In this document: piece by piece, positions 8,423-18,109 of the stretch | Layout of the letters: each line of letters begins with the position of its first letter | Position numbering within the stretch: position 1 is the stretch's first letter | Source of the DNA: Laceyella putida | GTDB lineage: Bacteria; Bacillota; Bacilli; Thermoactinomycetales; Thermoactinomycetaceae | Reading direction: 5' to 3' | DNA: 64,000 bases | Assembly (NCBI RefSeq): GCF_042665195.1 | Contig: NZ_JBHTBW010000020.1 | Location: 1-64,000, forward strand | Notes under the pieces: generated by a model | Told to the model about the DNA's origin: nothing | What the model saw: only the letters and a program-made list of their open reading frames with translations | Database searches by the model: none | Translations under genes and position numbers: made by a program

Positions 8423-8466
8423 AAAACACCTCCTTAATGGATCATCTAGCCATTCGGAGGTGTTTT
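8423..8466 (-). terminator. strong bidirectional hairpin
   Basis: AAAACACCTCC/GGAGGTGTTTT with an additional inner AATGG/CCATT pair. On the minus strand the T run follows the stem, so it would end the degenerate minus-strand frame at 8442-8738. Confidence 0.6.
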
Positions 8467-8738
8467 GAATTAACCATCCCTTTCCTCTTCAACACCCAAT
8501 CAAAATACCACACCTCTTGCTTGTACACCTCCGTCCAGCTCTCCCCCTGATCATGTTGACGGCCACATGGCACATACATCAAGTAGCCGGGATAGGTTTC
8601 ATCCACATAGCCTGGATCTTGTTCATCCTTTGGCGGAGGGCCGATGATTTTCCCATTCACCCTGCGGATCGCCGTGGCCAGCCAAACGGACAAAGAAACC
8701 ACCTTTACGGTGCACATCCCAAGGCGGAACTTAGGCAA
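8442..8738 (-). pseudogene. unrecognised, probably degenerate coding remnant
   Basis: A 98-codon frame without a good ribosome site. The C-terminal half (for example GYLMYVPCGRQHDQGESW) reads like genuine protein, while the N-terminal half appears to continue in another frame (KGGFFVRLAGHGDPQGEW), suggesting a frameshift. I cannot assign a family. The strong hairpin just past its end supports a former transcribed gene. Confidence 0.3.
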
Positions 8739-8821
8739 CGAACGTTTGCCTCAGTTCTTTTTTAGCATCATTCACCCCCATTCATCCGGATTCGTGTCCA
8801 TTGAGTCGCATGGGTAAACAT

Positions 8822-8849
8822 TTAACAAAAACAATAGAAGGATTATATA
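8822..8849 (+). promoter_or_regulatory. probable promoter of nos
   Basis: TTAACA (8822-8827), 16-bp spacer, TATATA (8844-8849), in AT-rich DNA about 115 bp upstream of the nitric oxide synthase start. A second AT-rich candidate lies nearer the gene around 8905-8940. Confidence 0.4.
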
Positions 8850-8964
8850 TCATCTGAAGCAAACAATTCTATATTAAAAGTTGCCATTTCCCAGATCATA
8901 TCAAGCTGATATGATTAATGTGAATCTATACATTATATTAAAAAAGGAGGGTTCCCGCTCCCCC

Positions 8965-10050
8965 ATGAACAGCCATCTATTCAACGAAGCGGAACTTTTC
9001 ATTCGGCGTTGTTATCACGAATTGGGGAAATCGGTCAGTGAAACCCAAGCGAGAGTACATGAAGTGAAACGGCACATCGATCAATATGGCTATTATGAGC
9101 ATACATATGAAGAATTGTCCCATGGCGCCAAAATGGCTTGGCGTAACTCAAACCGGTGCATCGGGCGTTTGTTTTGGAATCGGTTAAGCGTGATTGATGC
9201 CCGTCATTTGAAAAAGGAAGCCGATATTTTTCAAGCCTTGCTGCATCATATTGACTATGCGACCAACGGAGGGGAAATCCGCCCCACCATCACCATCTTT
9301 CGGCCGGCAATCCATGGCAGGGCGCCTGTGCGAATATGGAATCACCAACTCATCCGCTATGCGGGATACCAAACCCGTGACGGCGTCATCGGTGATCCTT
9401 CCTCTCTTTCTTTCACCAAGGTCTGCCTTGCGATGGGCTGGCGCGGGGAAGGCACGCCGTTTGATCCATTGCCTTTGGTCATCCAAGTGAACGGCCAACG
9501 ACCGCTTTATATGCAGATACCCAAAAAGCTTATCCTTGAAGTGCCGATTCGCCATCCCCACTATGATCTGTTCGGCGATTTGCAAGTCAAGTGGTACGCC
9601 GTCCCGATGATTGCCGATATGCGTTTGGAAATCGGGGGCATCAGCTACGTGGCCGCCCCGTTTAACGGTTGGTATATGGGCACGGAAATCGGGGCGCGCA
9701 ACTTGGCGGATGAATCCCGCTATCACTTGCTTCCGCGCATAGCCAAAAACCTGGGCCTCGATACCCGCTCCAACTCCACGCTGTGGAAAGACCGCGCCCT
9801 GGTCGAGCTGAATGTTGCCGTACTGGATTCCTTCAAGCTGCATGGTGTGACCATCGTCGATCATCATACGGCGGCCCAGCAGTTTAAAGTATTTGAAAAA
9901 AACGAAATGAAGGCCGATCGGGACTTGACTGGAGATTGGACATGGCTGATCCCTCCCCTTTCCCCCGCCACCACGCATATCTTCCATCACCAATACGAAG
10001 ATAAAATCGTGACCCCCAATTATTTTTATCAACCGCGGCCTTATGAATAA
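8965..10050 (+). CDS. nos: bacterial nitric oxide synthase, oxygenase domain
   Basis: 361 aa, the usual length of stand-alone bacterial NOS oxygenases (about 360). It converts L-arginine to citrulline and NO using heme and a reduced pterin, with electrons from a separate flavodoxin or reductase. The heme-thiolate Cys lies in AWRNSNRCIGRLFWN (residues ~53-67), and the substrate-binding Glu in GWYMGTEIGARNL. The C-terminal TGDWTWLIPPLSPATTHIFH is the family pterin/dimer region. The ATG at 8965 is preferred (GGAGGG at 8947-8952, long 12-nt spacing); a 28-residue upstream extension has no family counterpart. Flanked by a promoter and a terminator, so probably monocistronic. Confidence 0.95.
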   Translation: MNSHLFNEAELFIRRCYHELGKSVSETQARVHEVKRHIDQYGYYEHTYEELSHGAKMAWRNSNRCIGRLFWNRLSVIDARHLKKEADIFQALLHHIDYATNGGEIRPTITIFRPAIHGRAPVRIWNHQLIRYAGYQTRDGVIGDPSSLSFTKVCLAMGWRGEGTPFDPLPLVIQVNGQRPLYMQIPKKLILEVPIRHPHYDLFGDLQVKWYAVPMIADMRLEIGGISYVAAPFNGWYMGTEIGARNLADESRYHLLPRIAKNLGLDTRSNSTLWKDRALVELNVAVLDSFKLHGVTIVDHHTAAQQFKVFEKNEMKADRDLTGDWTWLIPPLSPATTHIFHHQYEDKIVTPNYFYQPRPYE

Positions 10051-10055
10051 CATCC

Positions 10056-10094
10056 GCAACCGTCTCACCTCATCGGTAAGGCGGTTGTTTTTCC
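10056..10094 (+). terminator. terminator of nos
   Basis: CAACCGTCT/AGGCGGTTG stem followed by TTTTT, beginning 6 bp after the nos stop codon. Confidence 0.75.
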
Positions 10095-10246
10095 AAACGA
10101 ACCATGCTATCGAAGCAGGCCAAAAAAGGAATGCGAAGTGGAAGTGAAAAAATCCGCCTGCGGTTGGGACGAGGCCGATTTTTCCGGCTATTTAAACCCA
10201 AAGAATAAAAAAGTGGTTTAAATTCCACACATGGAGAGAAAGAGAT

Positions 10247-10254
10247 GGTATAAT
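10247..10254 (+). promoter_or_regulatory. extended -10 promoter of the DJ-1/PfpI gene
   Basis: TGGTATAAT, a consensus extended -10 (TGnTATAAT), 41 bp upstream of the start codon. No good -35 is present. Confidence 0.5.
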
Positions 10255-10294
10255 CCAAACAACCCACCTTTGATCATAAAGGAGAGGAATCGTT

Positions 10295-10849
10295 ATGGCC
10301 AAAAAAGTATTAATCGTTACCGGTGACGCTGTCGAGGCATTGGAAGTGTATTATCCTTACTACCGCTGTTTGGAACAAGGGTATGAAACGGATATCGCCG
10401 CTCCGACCAGGAAAAAAATCCATACCGTTGTGCATGATTTCGAAGATTGGGAAACCTATACCGAAAAAAAGGGCTATGGCCTTGAAGCCACCAAATCATT
10501 CGCCGAGGTGAATCCGGATGAATATGACGCCCTCATCATTCCAGGCGGCCGAGCGCCCGAATATATTCGCCTCCATCCGGATTACGGTCGCATCCTGCGC
10601 CCATTTTTTGAGAAGAACCAACCGATCATGGTCGTTTGTCATGGAGGAATCTCCCTCTCCCCCATCAAAGATTTAATCACAGGCCGGGAAATGACGGCGT
10701 ATATCGCCTGCAAACCTGACATCGAAGCACTCGGCGCAACCTACGTGGACAAACAAACGCACATCGATGGCAATCTCATCTCCGGTCACGCATGGAACAA
10801 CTTGCCAGAATTGATGCGCGAATTTATCCGTCAAGTTGAAAACAGTTGA
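10295..10849 (+). CDS. DJ-1/PfpI family protein
   Basis: 184-aa member of the glutamine-amidotransferase-like DJ-1/PfpI superfamily. The nucleophile-elbow Cys is in VVCHGGISLSP (about residue 113-123), the conserved Glu of the active site is in GDAVEALEVYY near residue 14, and IIPGGRAPEY lies before it. Family activities include protein or glyoxal deglycase, protease and chaperone; I cannot choose between them. The start has AAAGGAGAGG at good spacing and an extended -10 promoter upstream. It appears monocistronic. Confidence 0.85.
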   Translation: MAKKVLIVTGDAVEALEVYYPYYRCLEQGYETDIAAPTRKKIHTVVHDFEDWETYTEKKGYGLEATKSFAEVNPDEYDALIIPGGRAPEYIRLHPDYGRILRPFFEKNQPIMVVCHGGISLSPIKDLITGREMTAYIACKPDIEALGATYVDKQTHIDGNLISGHAWNNLPELMREFIRQVENS

Positions 10850-10900
10850 GACTCCACATTCACAGCTTATCAAGCTGAGAAAACAAATATCAACATCGGA

Positions 10901-10941
10901 AAAACGCTATTCTTTCCATATAAAATATAGAATGAATAGCG
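10901..10941 (-). terminator. terminator of the chitinase locus (minus strand)
   Basis: CGCTATTC/GAATAGCG stem; on the minus strand it is followed by TTTTT. It lies downstream of the broken chitinase gene. Confidence 0.6.
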
Positions 10942-11010
10942 CTTTAATGTTATTGTGGCTTTGTTTTTATTTGATGGCATTGCCCGCGGGCTTTTTATGT
11001 GGGCCTCTTG

Positions 11011-11052
11011 GCAAGGAGAAGGAGAACAAACTCGCCTCCTTCTCCTTTTGGC
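11011..11052 (+). terminator. hairpin downstream of the DJ-1/PfpI gene
   Basis: AAGGAGAAGGAG/CTCCTTCTCCTT perfect inverted repeat followed by TTTT on the plus strand, located just beyond the chitinase 3' end and able to stop converging transcription. Confidence 0.5.
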
Positions 11053-11054
11053 GA

Positions 11055-12714
11055 TTAAGGAGTGAGCTTGGGAAGGTTCGGGATCGTTTGGTTGCAGTCT
11101 CCCGCCAGCGGCAAATTCCGGCACACGTATTGGCCGGCGCTGTTCTCTGTCGCCGCTCCGGCAGGGGCCGGCTGATGGACGCGCTGCTTCCAGAGCTGCC
11201 AGATCATGAACCCGTCGTTGGATCTGCCCTTGTTCTTGATATATTTGACCATGGTCTCGACATTGTAGTACTACGTCGCTATGTTGTTCTGCCCGGTGAG
11301 CATGTCCGCGTCATATACGGTACCGGCCGGCGCCGCTACCTCCAGAACGGCTCCGCCGGCTCCCTCGGGAGCGATCTCCATGCCCATATTGATCGGACCG
11401 TTGTAGATGGCGCGGTAAGACTCGTACCCCTCGCGCGGATCATAGTAATCGCCTGCGTCATAGGACATCAGGTTGATGAAGTCGATCTTGCTGCCGTGAT
11501 CCTTCACGACGCGGTACATCGTCCCGCCGAAAGGTGAACCCCACTGCACCTTTCCTTCTTCAAACGGCGTGCCCTTGACATAATAAGCGCCCGTCGACCA
11601 GCCGGCGATGGAGATTTTCAGGTTCACCCCGCGCGAATGGATCTCGTTGTAAAGGTTGGTGATGATACCGGCGATCTCACCGTCTTTGGAGCAACTGAAC
11701 TGAGCCGCCTCCAGCTTGTTGCAGCTGCTGCCGCTGGACTCCCAGTCAATATCGACACCGGAAGCGCCCAAATCAAGCGCCAGGTCGACCACACGCGGTG
11801 CGCTGAAGTTCGCCCACTGACTGCCCTGACTGTATGCCCAGCCGCCGACCGAAATCCAAACCTCTGTGCCGCGCGCCTTCAGTGCCGCGATGTTATTGCG
11901 CAGGTCCTGCGCCTGTTGAGAGGTGAACTTCTTCTGTCCGGTGTTGGTTGTTGGTCGTCGCGCCTTCGACGAATTCAAAGCCGGCAACCGCTTGGTCAAA
12001 CTCGTAAGCACCTTTGCGATAGGCCGTATCCGGTCTCGCAAAAGCAAGGTTCACATTCGTGATATAATTGGGAATATTCTCTGGTTTCAGGTCGTAGATG
12101 CTTGTGTTCCACGTACTGGCGTAGGCCACATACCTCCGCGTGACCTCGTTTGAGTCGCCGGGCTTCGTCGTTGCGCTCACTTGATTGCTCGCCGCGGAAA
12201 CATTCCCCGCTGCGTCTTTGGCTTTAACGGTGAATGAATAGGTTGTGTTGGAGGCCAATCCGGTCACGACCGCGGTGGTCCCCGTTGTGCTTGCGGCGAG
12301 CGTCGCGCCGCGGTATACGTCATACCCCGATACGCCCACGTTATCGGTTGACGCCTTCCACGAGAGCGAGACACTGGAGCTGGTGGTGTCGGCAACCGTC
12401 AAATCGGCAGGAGCCGAAGGCGCTTCCGTATCAACCACTCCGCCGCCACAGTCGCCGATGTATTTCCATGGACCCCATTCGCCGCTCAAATCCGGTTGTT
12501 CACCTTGTGTCCACCATTTCGCTTCATAAATTTTGCCGTTATATGATACGCGCGTGCCTCCGGTGTAGGCGGTTGCCGCATTCCATGCCGGCTCCTGACA
12601 GGTGGCCGCGGAGACATGCGATGTGGACGCCCCTGCCGGAAACAGGCTGAACATAAACACAGCGACGATCGCCACGATCAACACCCTCTGCTTTCCCGTT
12701 TTTCTGAACCTCAT
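11055..12714 (-). pseudogene. secreted GH18 chitinase, broken by two frameshifts
   Basis: Reading on the minus strand from ATG 12712-12714 (AAGGAGAGG upstream): a signal peptide ending near ASA/STSHVSA, a chitin-binding CBM5/12 module (AWNAATAYTGGTRVSYNGK), a fibronectin type III domain, then a GH18 catalytic domain starting at RRYVAYASTW. The frame breaks near 11935-11960 (EFVEGATTNN continues as TTNTGQKKFTSQQ in another frame) and again near 11268 before VETMVKYIKNKG. The GH18 catalytic signature SGVDIDWE and the following barrel strands are intact across the break. The full product would be about 550 aa and would hydrolyse extracellular chitin. Either a decayed gene or two sequencing errors. 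Confidence 0.85.
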
Positions 12715-13218
12715 TACTCCCTCTCCTTTTCTGGATAAATTTCACCTGACATGTGTGTTTTGCAGGACGGCACACGATGAAACCCCAATATTTGTATTGT
12801 TTTTAAATATTCTTTACATAATATAATTTTCTATCTATTCGTAGTTTACTCCATATTGGTAGAGTTGTCTATACAACAGAACAAAAAGAGGAGGAGTATA
12901 TACCAATAGCGAATGCATATGACATATAAGAGGCGGTCTTTGGAAAACGGTTTTGAGCCTCTATGTAAATGCGCCAAAAGCAATAAGTTAACATTTCCAT
13001 CTTCATTTATTGTCATCGATCGGTTGTAATTGAAATAAACTCCAAAAACAACCTATAAAAAAGCAACTTAATACAATTTCAATATAAAAAATCAATAGAC
13101 ATACATTAGATTAAATGAAATAATTTCCACATTAATACATCATTCCGGAAACACTTTTGTAACATTTTTTAATTATTCTTATTTTGTTAAATATTATATT
13201 TATTGAAAGGGTGAGCTG
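12715..13218. other. AT-rich intergenic region between divergent chitinase and subtilisin
   Basis: About 500 bp of markedly AT-rich DNA that must hold the divergent promoters of both secreted-enzyme genes. I see TATTAT-type -10 candidates close to 13190 but no convincing -35, and no coding frame. Confidence 0.5.
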
Positions 13219-14379
13219 ATGTTTAAACATTCACTTTCCATTGTGGCCGCTTTGGCATTGGGAACGATGGTGGTCTCCACATCCATTCCAGGTGTGCATG
13301 CGGAGGCCACACAGCAACATCCGCAGGAAATTATCGTTAAGTTCAAGCCGGGTGCCTCTTCATCCAAGGCCGCTTCTCTCCATGCAAAAGCAAAAGGGAA
13401 TGTTACCTCCACCAACCCCAAGTTGGGTTATCAGGTGGTTACGGTAAAGAAAGGGCAAAGCGTCAAAGCGGCGATCGCCACTTACAAAGCAGACCCCCAA
13501 GTGGAATATGTTGAGCCAAACGGCGAAATTCATGCCGCCTTCACCCCGAACGATCCGAAATATTCGGAGCAATACGCCCCGCAAAAGGTGGGAGCAGAGG
13601 CCGCTTGGGATGTGACGAAAGGTTCTTCTGAGGTGAAAGTGGCTATCGTTGACACCGGTGTTGATTACAACCACCCGGATCTCGCCGGCAAAGTGGAAAA
13701 AGGGAAAGACTTCATCGACAACGATAATGATCCAATGGATGAAAATAGCCATGGCACGCATTGCGCCGGTATCACCGCGGCCAAAACGGACAATAATGAA
13801 GGAATCGTCGGCATGGCGCCTGAAGTGACCATCTTGGCGGAACGCGTCTTGGATGAAAACGGCTCCGGCACTTGGGATTCTGTGGCCAGTGGGATAACCC
13901 ACGCCGCTGATGCCGGCGCGAAGGTCATCAGTCTAAGCTTGGGCGGATCAGAAAATTCAAAAGCCCTGGAGGATGCCGTCAAATACGCAGCCGGCAAAGG
14001 AGCGGTCATTGTGGCCGCAGCCGGCAATGAGTCAACCAACGCGCCAAGCTATCCCGCTTATTATGACGATGCCATTGCGGTAGCGGCCACAGACCAAAAC
14101 GACCTCAAAGCGTATTTCTCCAACTTTGGCGACTGGGTGGATGTGGCGGCTCCCGGCGTGGACATCTTATCCACCGTTCCCGGGGGCGGTTATGAAACCA
14201 TGTCCGGCACCTCGATGGCCACCCCTCTCGTCGCCGGTGAAGCGGCGCTCCTCGCTTCTCAAGGCAAAAGCGCAAGTGACATTCGCAAAGCCATTGAAGG
14301 AACGGCGGAAAAGATCCCCGGCACAGGCACCGATTGGATTCACGGCAGAATCGATGCCGCGAAAGCAGTGGATCAATAA
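13219..14379 (+). CDS. secreted subtilisin-like serine protease (thermitase type)
   Basis: 386-aa S8 peptidase preproprotein. A signal peptide (residues 1 to about 28, ending VHA) and an I9-type propeptide (QEIIVKFKPG...VEYVEPN) precede the mature enzyme, which begins near FTPNDPKYSEQY, closely resembling thermitase. The catalytic triad is visible as Asp in AIVDTGVDYNHPDL, His in SHGTHCAG, and Ser in SGTSMATP, with the oxyanion Asn in AAAGNES. It degrades extracellular protein. The ribosome site is AAAGGGTGAG. A strong terminator follows at 14508-14547, so it is monocistronic. Confidence 0.95.
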   Translation: MFKHSLSIVAALALGTMVVSTSIPGVHAEATQQHPQEIIVKFKPGASSSKAASLHAKAKGNVTSTNPKLGYQVVTVKKGQSVKAAIATYKADPQVEYVEPNGEIHAAFTPNDPKYSEQYAPQKVGAEAAWDVTKGSSEVKVAIVDTGVDYNHPDLAGKVEKGKDFIDNDNDPMDENSHGTHCAGITAAKTDNNEGIVGMAPEVTILAERVLDENGSGTWDSVASGITHAADAGAKVISLSLGGSENSKALEDAVKYAAGKGAVIVAAAGNESTNAPSYPAYYDDAIAVAATDQNDLKAYFSNFGDWVDVAAPGVDILSTVPGGGYETMSGTSMATPLVAGEAALLASQGKSASDIRKAIEGTAEKIPGTGTDWIHGRIDAAKAVDQ

Positions 14380-14507
14380 GAGACAAGCAACAAAGGCGAC
14401 TTGAGGTTGAACCGGGGAATTTGTTACACACCTCCTCAACTCATGGACGCTCCGACTCCCCTTCACCTTCACGGTTCAATCGAAGCGGAAAGAAAAAAAC
14501 AAAGAAG

Positions 14508-14547
14508 GGCCGTATGCTCTCTATGGTGTGGAGCATACGGCCTTTTT
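14508..14547 (+). terminator. terminator of the subtilisin gene
   Basis: Twelve-bp perfect stem GGCCGTATGCTC/GAGCATACGGCC followed by TTTTT. Confidence 0.9.
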
Positions 14548-14556
14548 CATTACGCA

Positions 14557-14829
14557 TTAAATGTGTGACAACGCCTTGCCGATATATTTATAAAGCTCCC
14601 CGTCCACTCCGCTGCAATGGATTATTCGGGTTTTCGGCATGAAAACGTTCGGCTGCTTTTGTGATCTCAGGGTCTCCGGCGGAAAACATGTCGATCAATT
14701 CTTTCCACCGTTTGGCCAATCGCAACACCACAGGACTCTCAGGCGGCGTGCCTTTCTCCAACTCCGCGCGCACCTTTCCAATCAATGCATTCCATTCGTA
14801 GAATTGTTCACATTCATGTAGATCACCTC
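14557..14829 (-). pseudogene. fragment of a TipAS-domain (TipA/MerR-type) regulator
   Basis: Minus-strand reading gives HECEQFYEWNALIGKVRAEL, then GTPPESPVVLRLAKRWKELI and FSAGDPEITKAAERFHAENP, the typical C-terminal TipAS drug-binding domain. After NPLQ the frame shifts and continues as SGVDGELYKYIGKALSHI and a stop at 14557, the normal family ending. The DNA-binding MerR half is missing. It is therefore a truncated and frameshifted relic of an antibiotic-sensing activator. Confidence 0.7.
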
Positions 14830-15110
14830 TATCAATTTGATTATTCTTCCGCCTTCACATCTTGCCGGGCGGTAGCATCTCACATATCCCTTTCAATCGG
14901 CTGCGCAGCTGTTTCTGCATCCGATGAGAAACGAACCTTCCCTCTCATGGTGAACAGATGTTATCTTAGAAGAACACATCCATTTTAATATGCTTGAAGT
15001 TCGCATGATTCTTACCCTTCAGATTCATGAAGGGTGCGAAGTTCAAAGAATGGATGCGACAAGGAAGCGCGAAGAAGAGATCGTTTATCAAAGGAATAAG
15101 GTGAATGAAG

Positions 15111-15572
15111 ATGAATAAGCAAGAGCTTTCACCGGAACTATATCAACTTTTGAACGGAAAAAACCTCGACGCGAAACAACATGAGGCCATGATGTTGCTA
15201 ACCGTCACGGAAGACTTGTGGCCCCATACCGCCATGATCAGTGTGGGTGAAATCATCGCCACCAGCCCGACCCAGCTCAGATTGGCTCTGTGGCCCGCCA
15301 CCACCACCACCGCGAACATCATTCGGACAGGGAAAGCGACACTCGTTGCATTCATCGCAGGAAAAGCTCACTATGTGCGCCTTTCGCTGCAAAGGCTGGC
15401 AGCATTGTCCCATGCAAAACACAAGCGGGAACGCTTTGCGGCAAGCGTTGTCTCTGTTCGGGAAGACGTCGCCAAATACGCCGGCATCACATCTGGAGTC
15501 AGAATTGAGTTGAAGGATTCCATCTCTGTCATCAAACGCTGGGAAGAAACGATCGAGGAATTATTAAGGTGA
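15111..15572 (+). CDS. pyridoxamine 5'-phosphate oxidase-like FMN-binding split-barrel protein
   Basis: 153-aa protein with the split-barrel pattern: PHTAMISVGEIIATSP-x-LRLAL (two strands of the barrel), TANIIRTGKATLVAF, then a helical tail. It probably binds FMN, F420 or heme; the reaction is not known. The ATG at 15111 is preferred to that at 15105 because AAGGTGA ends only a base or two before the latter. It appears monocistronic with a terminator at 15645-15676. Confidence 0.65.
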   Translation: MNKQELSPELYQLLNGKNLDAKQHEAMMLLTVTEDLWPHTAMISVGEIIATSPTQLRLALWPATTTTANIIRTGKATLVAFIAGKAHYVRLSLQRLAALSHAKHKRERFAASVVSVREDVAKYAGITSGVRIELKDSISVIKRWEETIEELLR

Positions 15573-15644
15573 TACGGAAGCAATGATTGACTAAGTCCAT
15601 ATGCTACTGCGCACGCAAAACACATGATGGCGAAAACCACGAAA

Positions 15645-15676
15645 AAACCCTCGGGATCTCCCGGGGGTTTCTCTTT
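15645..15676 (+). terminator. terminator of the split-barrel gene
   Basis: AAACCCTCGGG/CCCGGGGGTTT stem followed by TCTCTTTT. Confidence 0.8.
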
Positions 15677-15719
15677 TGACTCACATGGTTTCAAAGGATC
15701 TCGTGTGGACCTCCCGGCC

Positions 15720-15774
15720 AGGGCGTGTCTGGCAAATCAAGTTGACCAATGGGGGAGGCGGAAAAACCTTTTCA
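15720..15774 (+). mobile_element. MITE-like element, partial copy (left half)
   Basis: AGGGCGTGTCTGGCAAATCA and the following ~35 bp match the left half of copy 1 and copy 5; the right half including the second terminal repeat is absent. Confidence 0.75.
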
Positions 15775-15882
15775 GTGCCTAATCGCTTTCAAATATCATG
15801 TCATTTTTGGGCAGTGCATCAGAAGATTTTCCACATATACTGCATGATGAATCCATCTGTTTTCAAAAAGGAGATGAATATC

Positions 15883-16146
15883 ATGTCTGATGCTCCGCAT
15901 CCTCACCAATTTTACCCCAGAGAGCCGAGACGGCATCCGCGGCAACCCCTTTATCCGGGACTGAAAGCCCCCACATTGGGAGCGGTGGAATCCTTTGTCC
16001 AGTATGGTCTTCGTGAAGCTCGATACACTTCATTCGAACACGCGTTGCGCGAAGTGGCGGCGATTGCCTATTTGATGGGAAGAGGCTACGATCCGCAAAC
16101 CGCCCATCAGATCGTGGAGTCTTGGGAAGTAAATGAAAGGTTTTAA
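15883..16146 (+). CDS. small conserved-looking protein of unknown function
   Basis: 87-aa soluble protein with a His/Pro-rich basic N-terminus (HPHQFYPREPRRHP) and a helical C-terminal half (FEHALREVAAIAYLMGRGYD). AAAGGAG precedes the ATG at 15883 by 9 nt; another ATG at 15874 is too close to the ribosome site. No family is recognised. It stands alone, downstream of a partial MITE and upstream of a hairpin at 16190-16223. Confidence 0.6.
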   Translation: MSDAPHPHQFYPREPRRHPRQPLYPGLKAPTLGAVESFVQYGLREARYTSFEHALREVAAIAYLMGRGYDPQTAHQIVESWEVNERF

Positions 16147-16189
16147 GTAACAAACAGGCAATTCGCCGGTGATAATCACAAAAGAAAAG

Positions 16190-16223
16190 AAATCCCTTCA
16201 ATCCGAGCGGTTGCAAGGGATTT
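16190..16223 (+). terminator. hairpin after the 87-aa gene
   Basis: AAATCCCTT/AAGGGATTT stem; A/T-rich flanks on both sides make it usable in either direction. Confidence 0.5.
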
Positions 16224-16555
16224 ATAACTTTCATTTCCAGCAAGATCTCATCCCACTCACCTAGCTTATTCATGAGAAGAGCCCCGGATGATTCTTTTTA
16301 TTTTCAACGGGCTTAGGTCGGCTGCATAGTACTACAAGTGCTCTTTTGTGATTGCAAAGGTTTCCAATATGGCATTCCAGGTTCCAATCATTCCTCTCTA
16401 AGAAACAACCCCACTCAAAACCGATCAATATTTGCCAGAACAATATCTTCACCCATTCACTATATAAAGCCCACGATCATCGGGATCTGCTTTTTTATTT
16501 CGCCCGTTTTAGAATAACCGGAGTGCAATCAGGCAATATCTAAGGAAAATGGAGG

Positions 16556-18109
16556 ATGCAGGTGGGGGAAATGTCCTTTTTTAAACGCATGTTCAACAAT
16601 AACCGGTACGGGCAAAGAAAAACGATAAAGAGCACCCTTCAGGCGGAAGCACCTCCTTCCAACAGATTGGAGGACAATGTCCGGTACATAAAGGAAAAGT
16701 TGTTTAACACCGGTGATCTGACGGAAAGAAAAGTAACGTTTGCGGATAGTGAAGGGGTTATGCTGTATTTGGAATCTATGTGTGACAGCGAAAAAATAAC
16801 CCGGTACATTATTGAGCCGATCCAGACTTCCAATGAAGATGAGTTGGATCAAGTCATTCTCTCTCCCGAACTCGAAAAAGCAGCCGATTTAAACTATGCC
16901 GTGTCCAAATTGCTGAGCGGCTGGTGTGTGGTCCTATTGGACAGAAAGAAGGCGGTGTATCTCGCCGCCGCCAAAGCAACCGATAAAAGAGGGATTGCAG
17001 AACCGCAAAATGAACGGGTCGTTCGGGGCGACCATGACGGTTTTATCGAGAATTTGTCGACCAACATTCAACTTTTGCGAAAGCGGATTCAGAATCCCAA
17101 TCTGGTTGTCCGTTATTATTACATCGGCAAAGAGACAAAAACAAAGGTTGCGATCACCTATATGCAGCATTTGGCAAATCCGGAGCTGATTGAGAAAGTG
17201 GACCGGCGTTTGCGGGCGATTTCCACCGACACCATACTTTCACCGGGATTTATACAGGAATACATTGAGGACCAGCCTTTATCGCCTTTTCCGCAAGCGT
17301 TGAACACCGAACGGCCTGACCGGGTGATGTCCAATCTGATGGAAGGGAGGGTTGCCATTTTTGCCGAAGGGGACCCGACCGCCCTGATCATTCCGATCAC
17401 TCTGTTCGCCTTTTACCAAACACCGGATGATTACCACAGCCGTTGGATTGTGGGTTCTTTCGTGCGTTTGATCCGCTATGCCGCCTTTTTGATCGCCTTT
17501 ATCCTTCCGGCGGCCTATATCACGGTCGTTTCTTTTCACCCGGAGGTTTTGCCCACCAATTTGGCTTATAACATTCAAGGGACGTTGCAAACCATCCCTT
17601 TTCCCCCCCTCATGGAGGCGCTCCTGATGGAATTGACGATGGAATTGATCCGCGAAGCCGGTATTCGCCTGCCGAGCCCGGTTGGTCAAACCATCGGCAT
17701 CGTGGGGGGGTTGGTGATCGGTGACGCGGTGGTGCGGGCCGGTTTCATTTCTTACACCATGATCATTGTGGTGGCCCTTACGTCCATCTCTTCCTTTGTT
17801 GTGCCTTCCAATGACATGAGCACCTCGATTCGTATTTTGCGTTTTCCCTTGATGATTGCGGCGGCGTTGTTCGGGATTTTGGGGATTTTGTTCGGATTCA
17901 TGGTCATCTTTATCCACCTGTGCAAATTGGAAAGTTTCGGGACCCCGTACTTTACGCCGATCATGCCCCTGAGAATCAGGGATATGAAAGATACCCTCAT
18001 CCGCTTCCCCGTATGGAAACTGAATGAGCGCCCGCAAGATCCGCATCCGCAAATTTTGAACCAAGAGAGGACTTCGAGAGAGTGGAAAGAGAATGAAAAA
18101 CCGCGCTGA
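16556..18109 (+). CDS. GerA-family spore germination protein (A subunit)
   Basis: Up to 517 aa. A large hydrophilic N-terminal domain (residues ~1-280, including the LEDNVRYIKEKL region) is followed by five or so membrane segments beginning at YAAFLIAFILPAAYITVVSF, with the family signature PFPPLMEALLMELTMELIRE. It is the A subunit of an inner-spore-membrane germinant receptor acting with the GerB and GerC proteins encoded next. An alternative start is 16571; AAGGA lies 9 nt before 16556. The gerB start overlaps its end by 17 nt. A weak sigma-G-like pair (AGAATA at 16511, CAATATC at 16534, 17-bp spacer) would fit forespore expression. Confidence 0.92.
   Translation: MQVGEMSFFKRMFNNNRYGQRKTIKSTLQAEAPPSNRLEDNVRYIKEKLFNTGDLTERKVTFADSEGVMLYLESMCDSEKITRYIIEPIQTSNEDELDQVILSPELEKAADLNYAVSKLLSGWCVVLLDRKKAVYLAAAKATDKRGIAEPQNERVVRGDHDGFIENLSTNIQLLRKRIQNPNLVVRYYYIGKETKTKVAITYMQHLANPELIEKVDRRLRAISTDTILSPGFIQEYIEDQPLSPFPQALNTERPDRVMSNLMEGRVAIFAEGDPTALIIPITLFAFYQTPDDYHSRWIVGSFVRLIRYAAFLIAFILPAAYITVVSFHPEVLPTNLAYNIQGTLQTIPFPPLMEALLMELTMELIREAGIRLPSPVGQTIGIVGGLVIGDAVVRAGFISYTMIIVVALTSISSFVVPSNDMSTSIRILRFPLMIAAALFGILGILFGFMVIFIHLCKLESFGTPYFTPIMPLRIRDMKDTLIRFPVWKLNERPQDPHPQILNQERTSREWKENEKPR

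Noticed and set aside
9184..10068. 294-codon minus-strand ORF opposite nos
   Set aside because: Antisense shadow of the well-supported nitric oxide synthase gene; no ribosome site or family resemblance.
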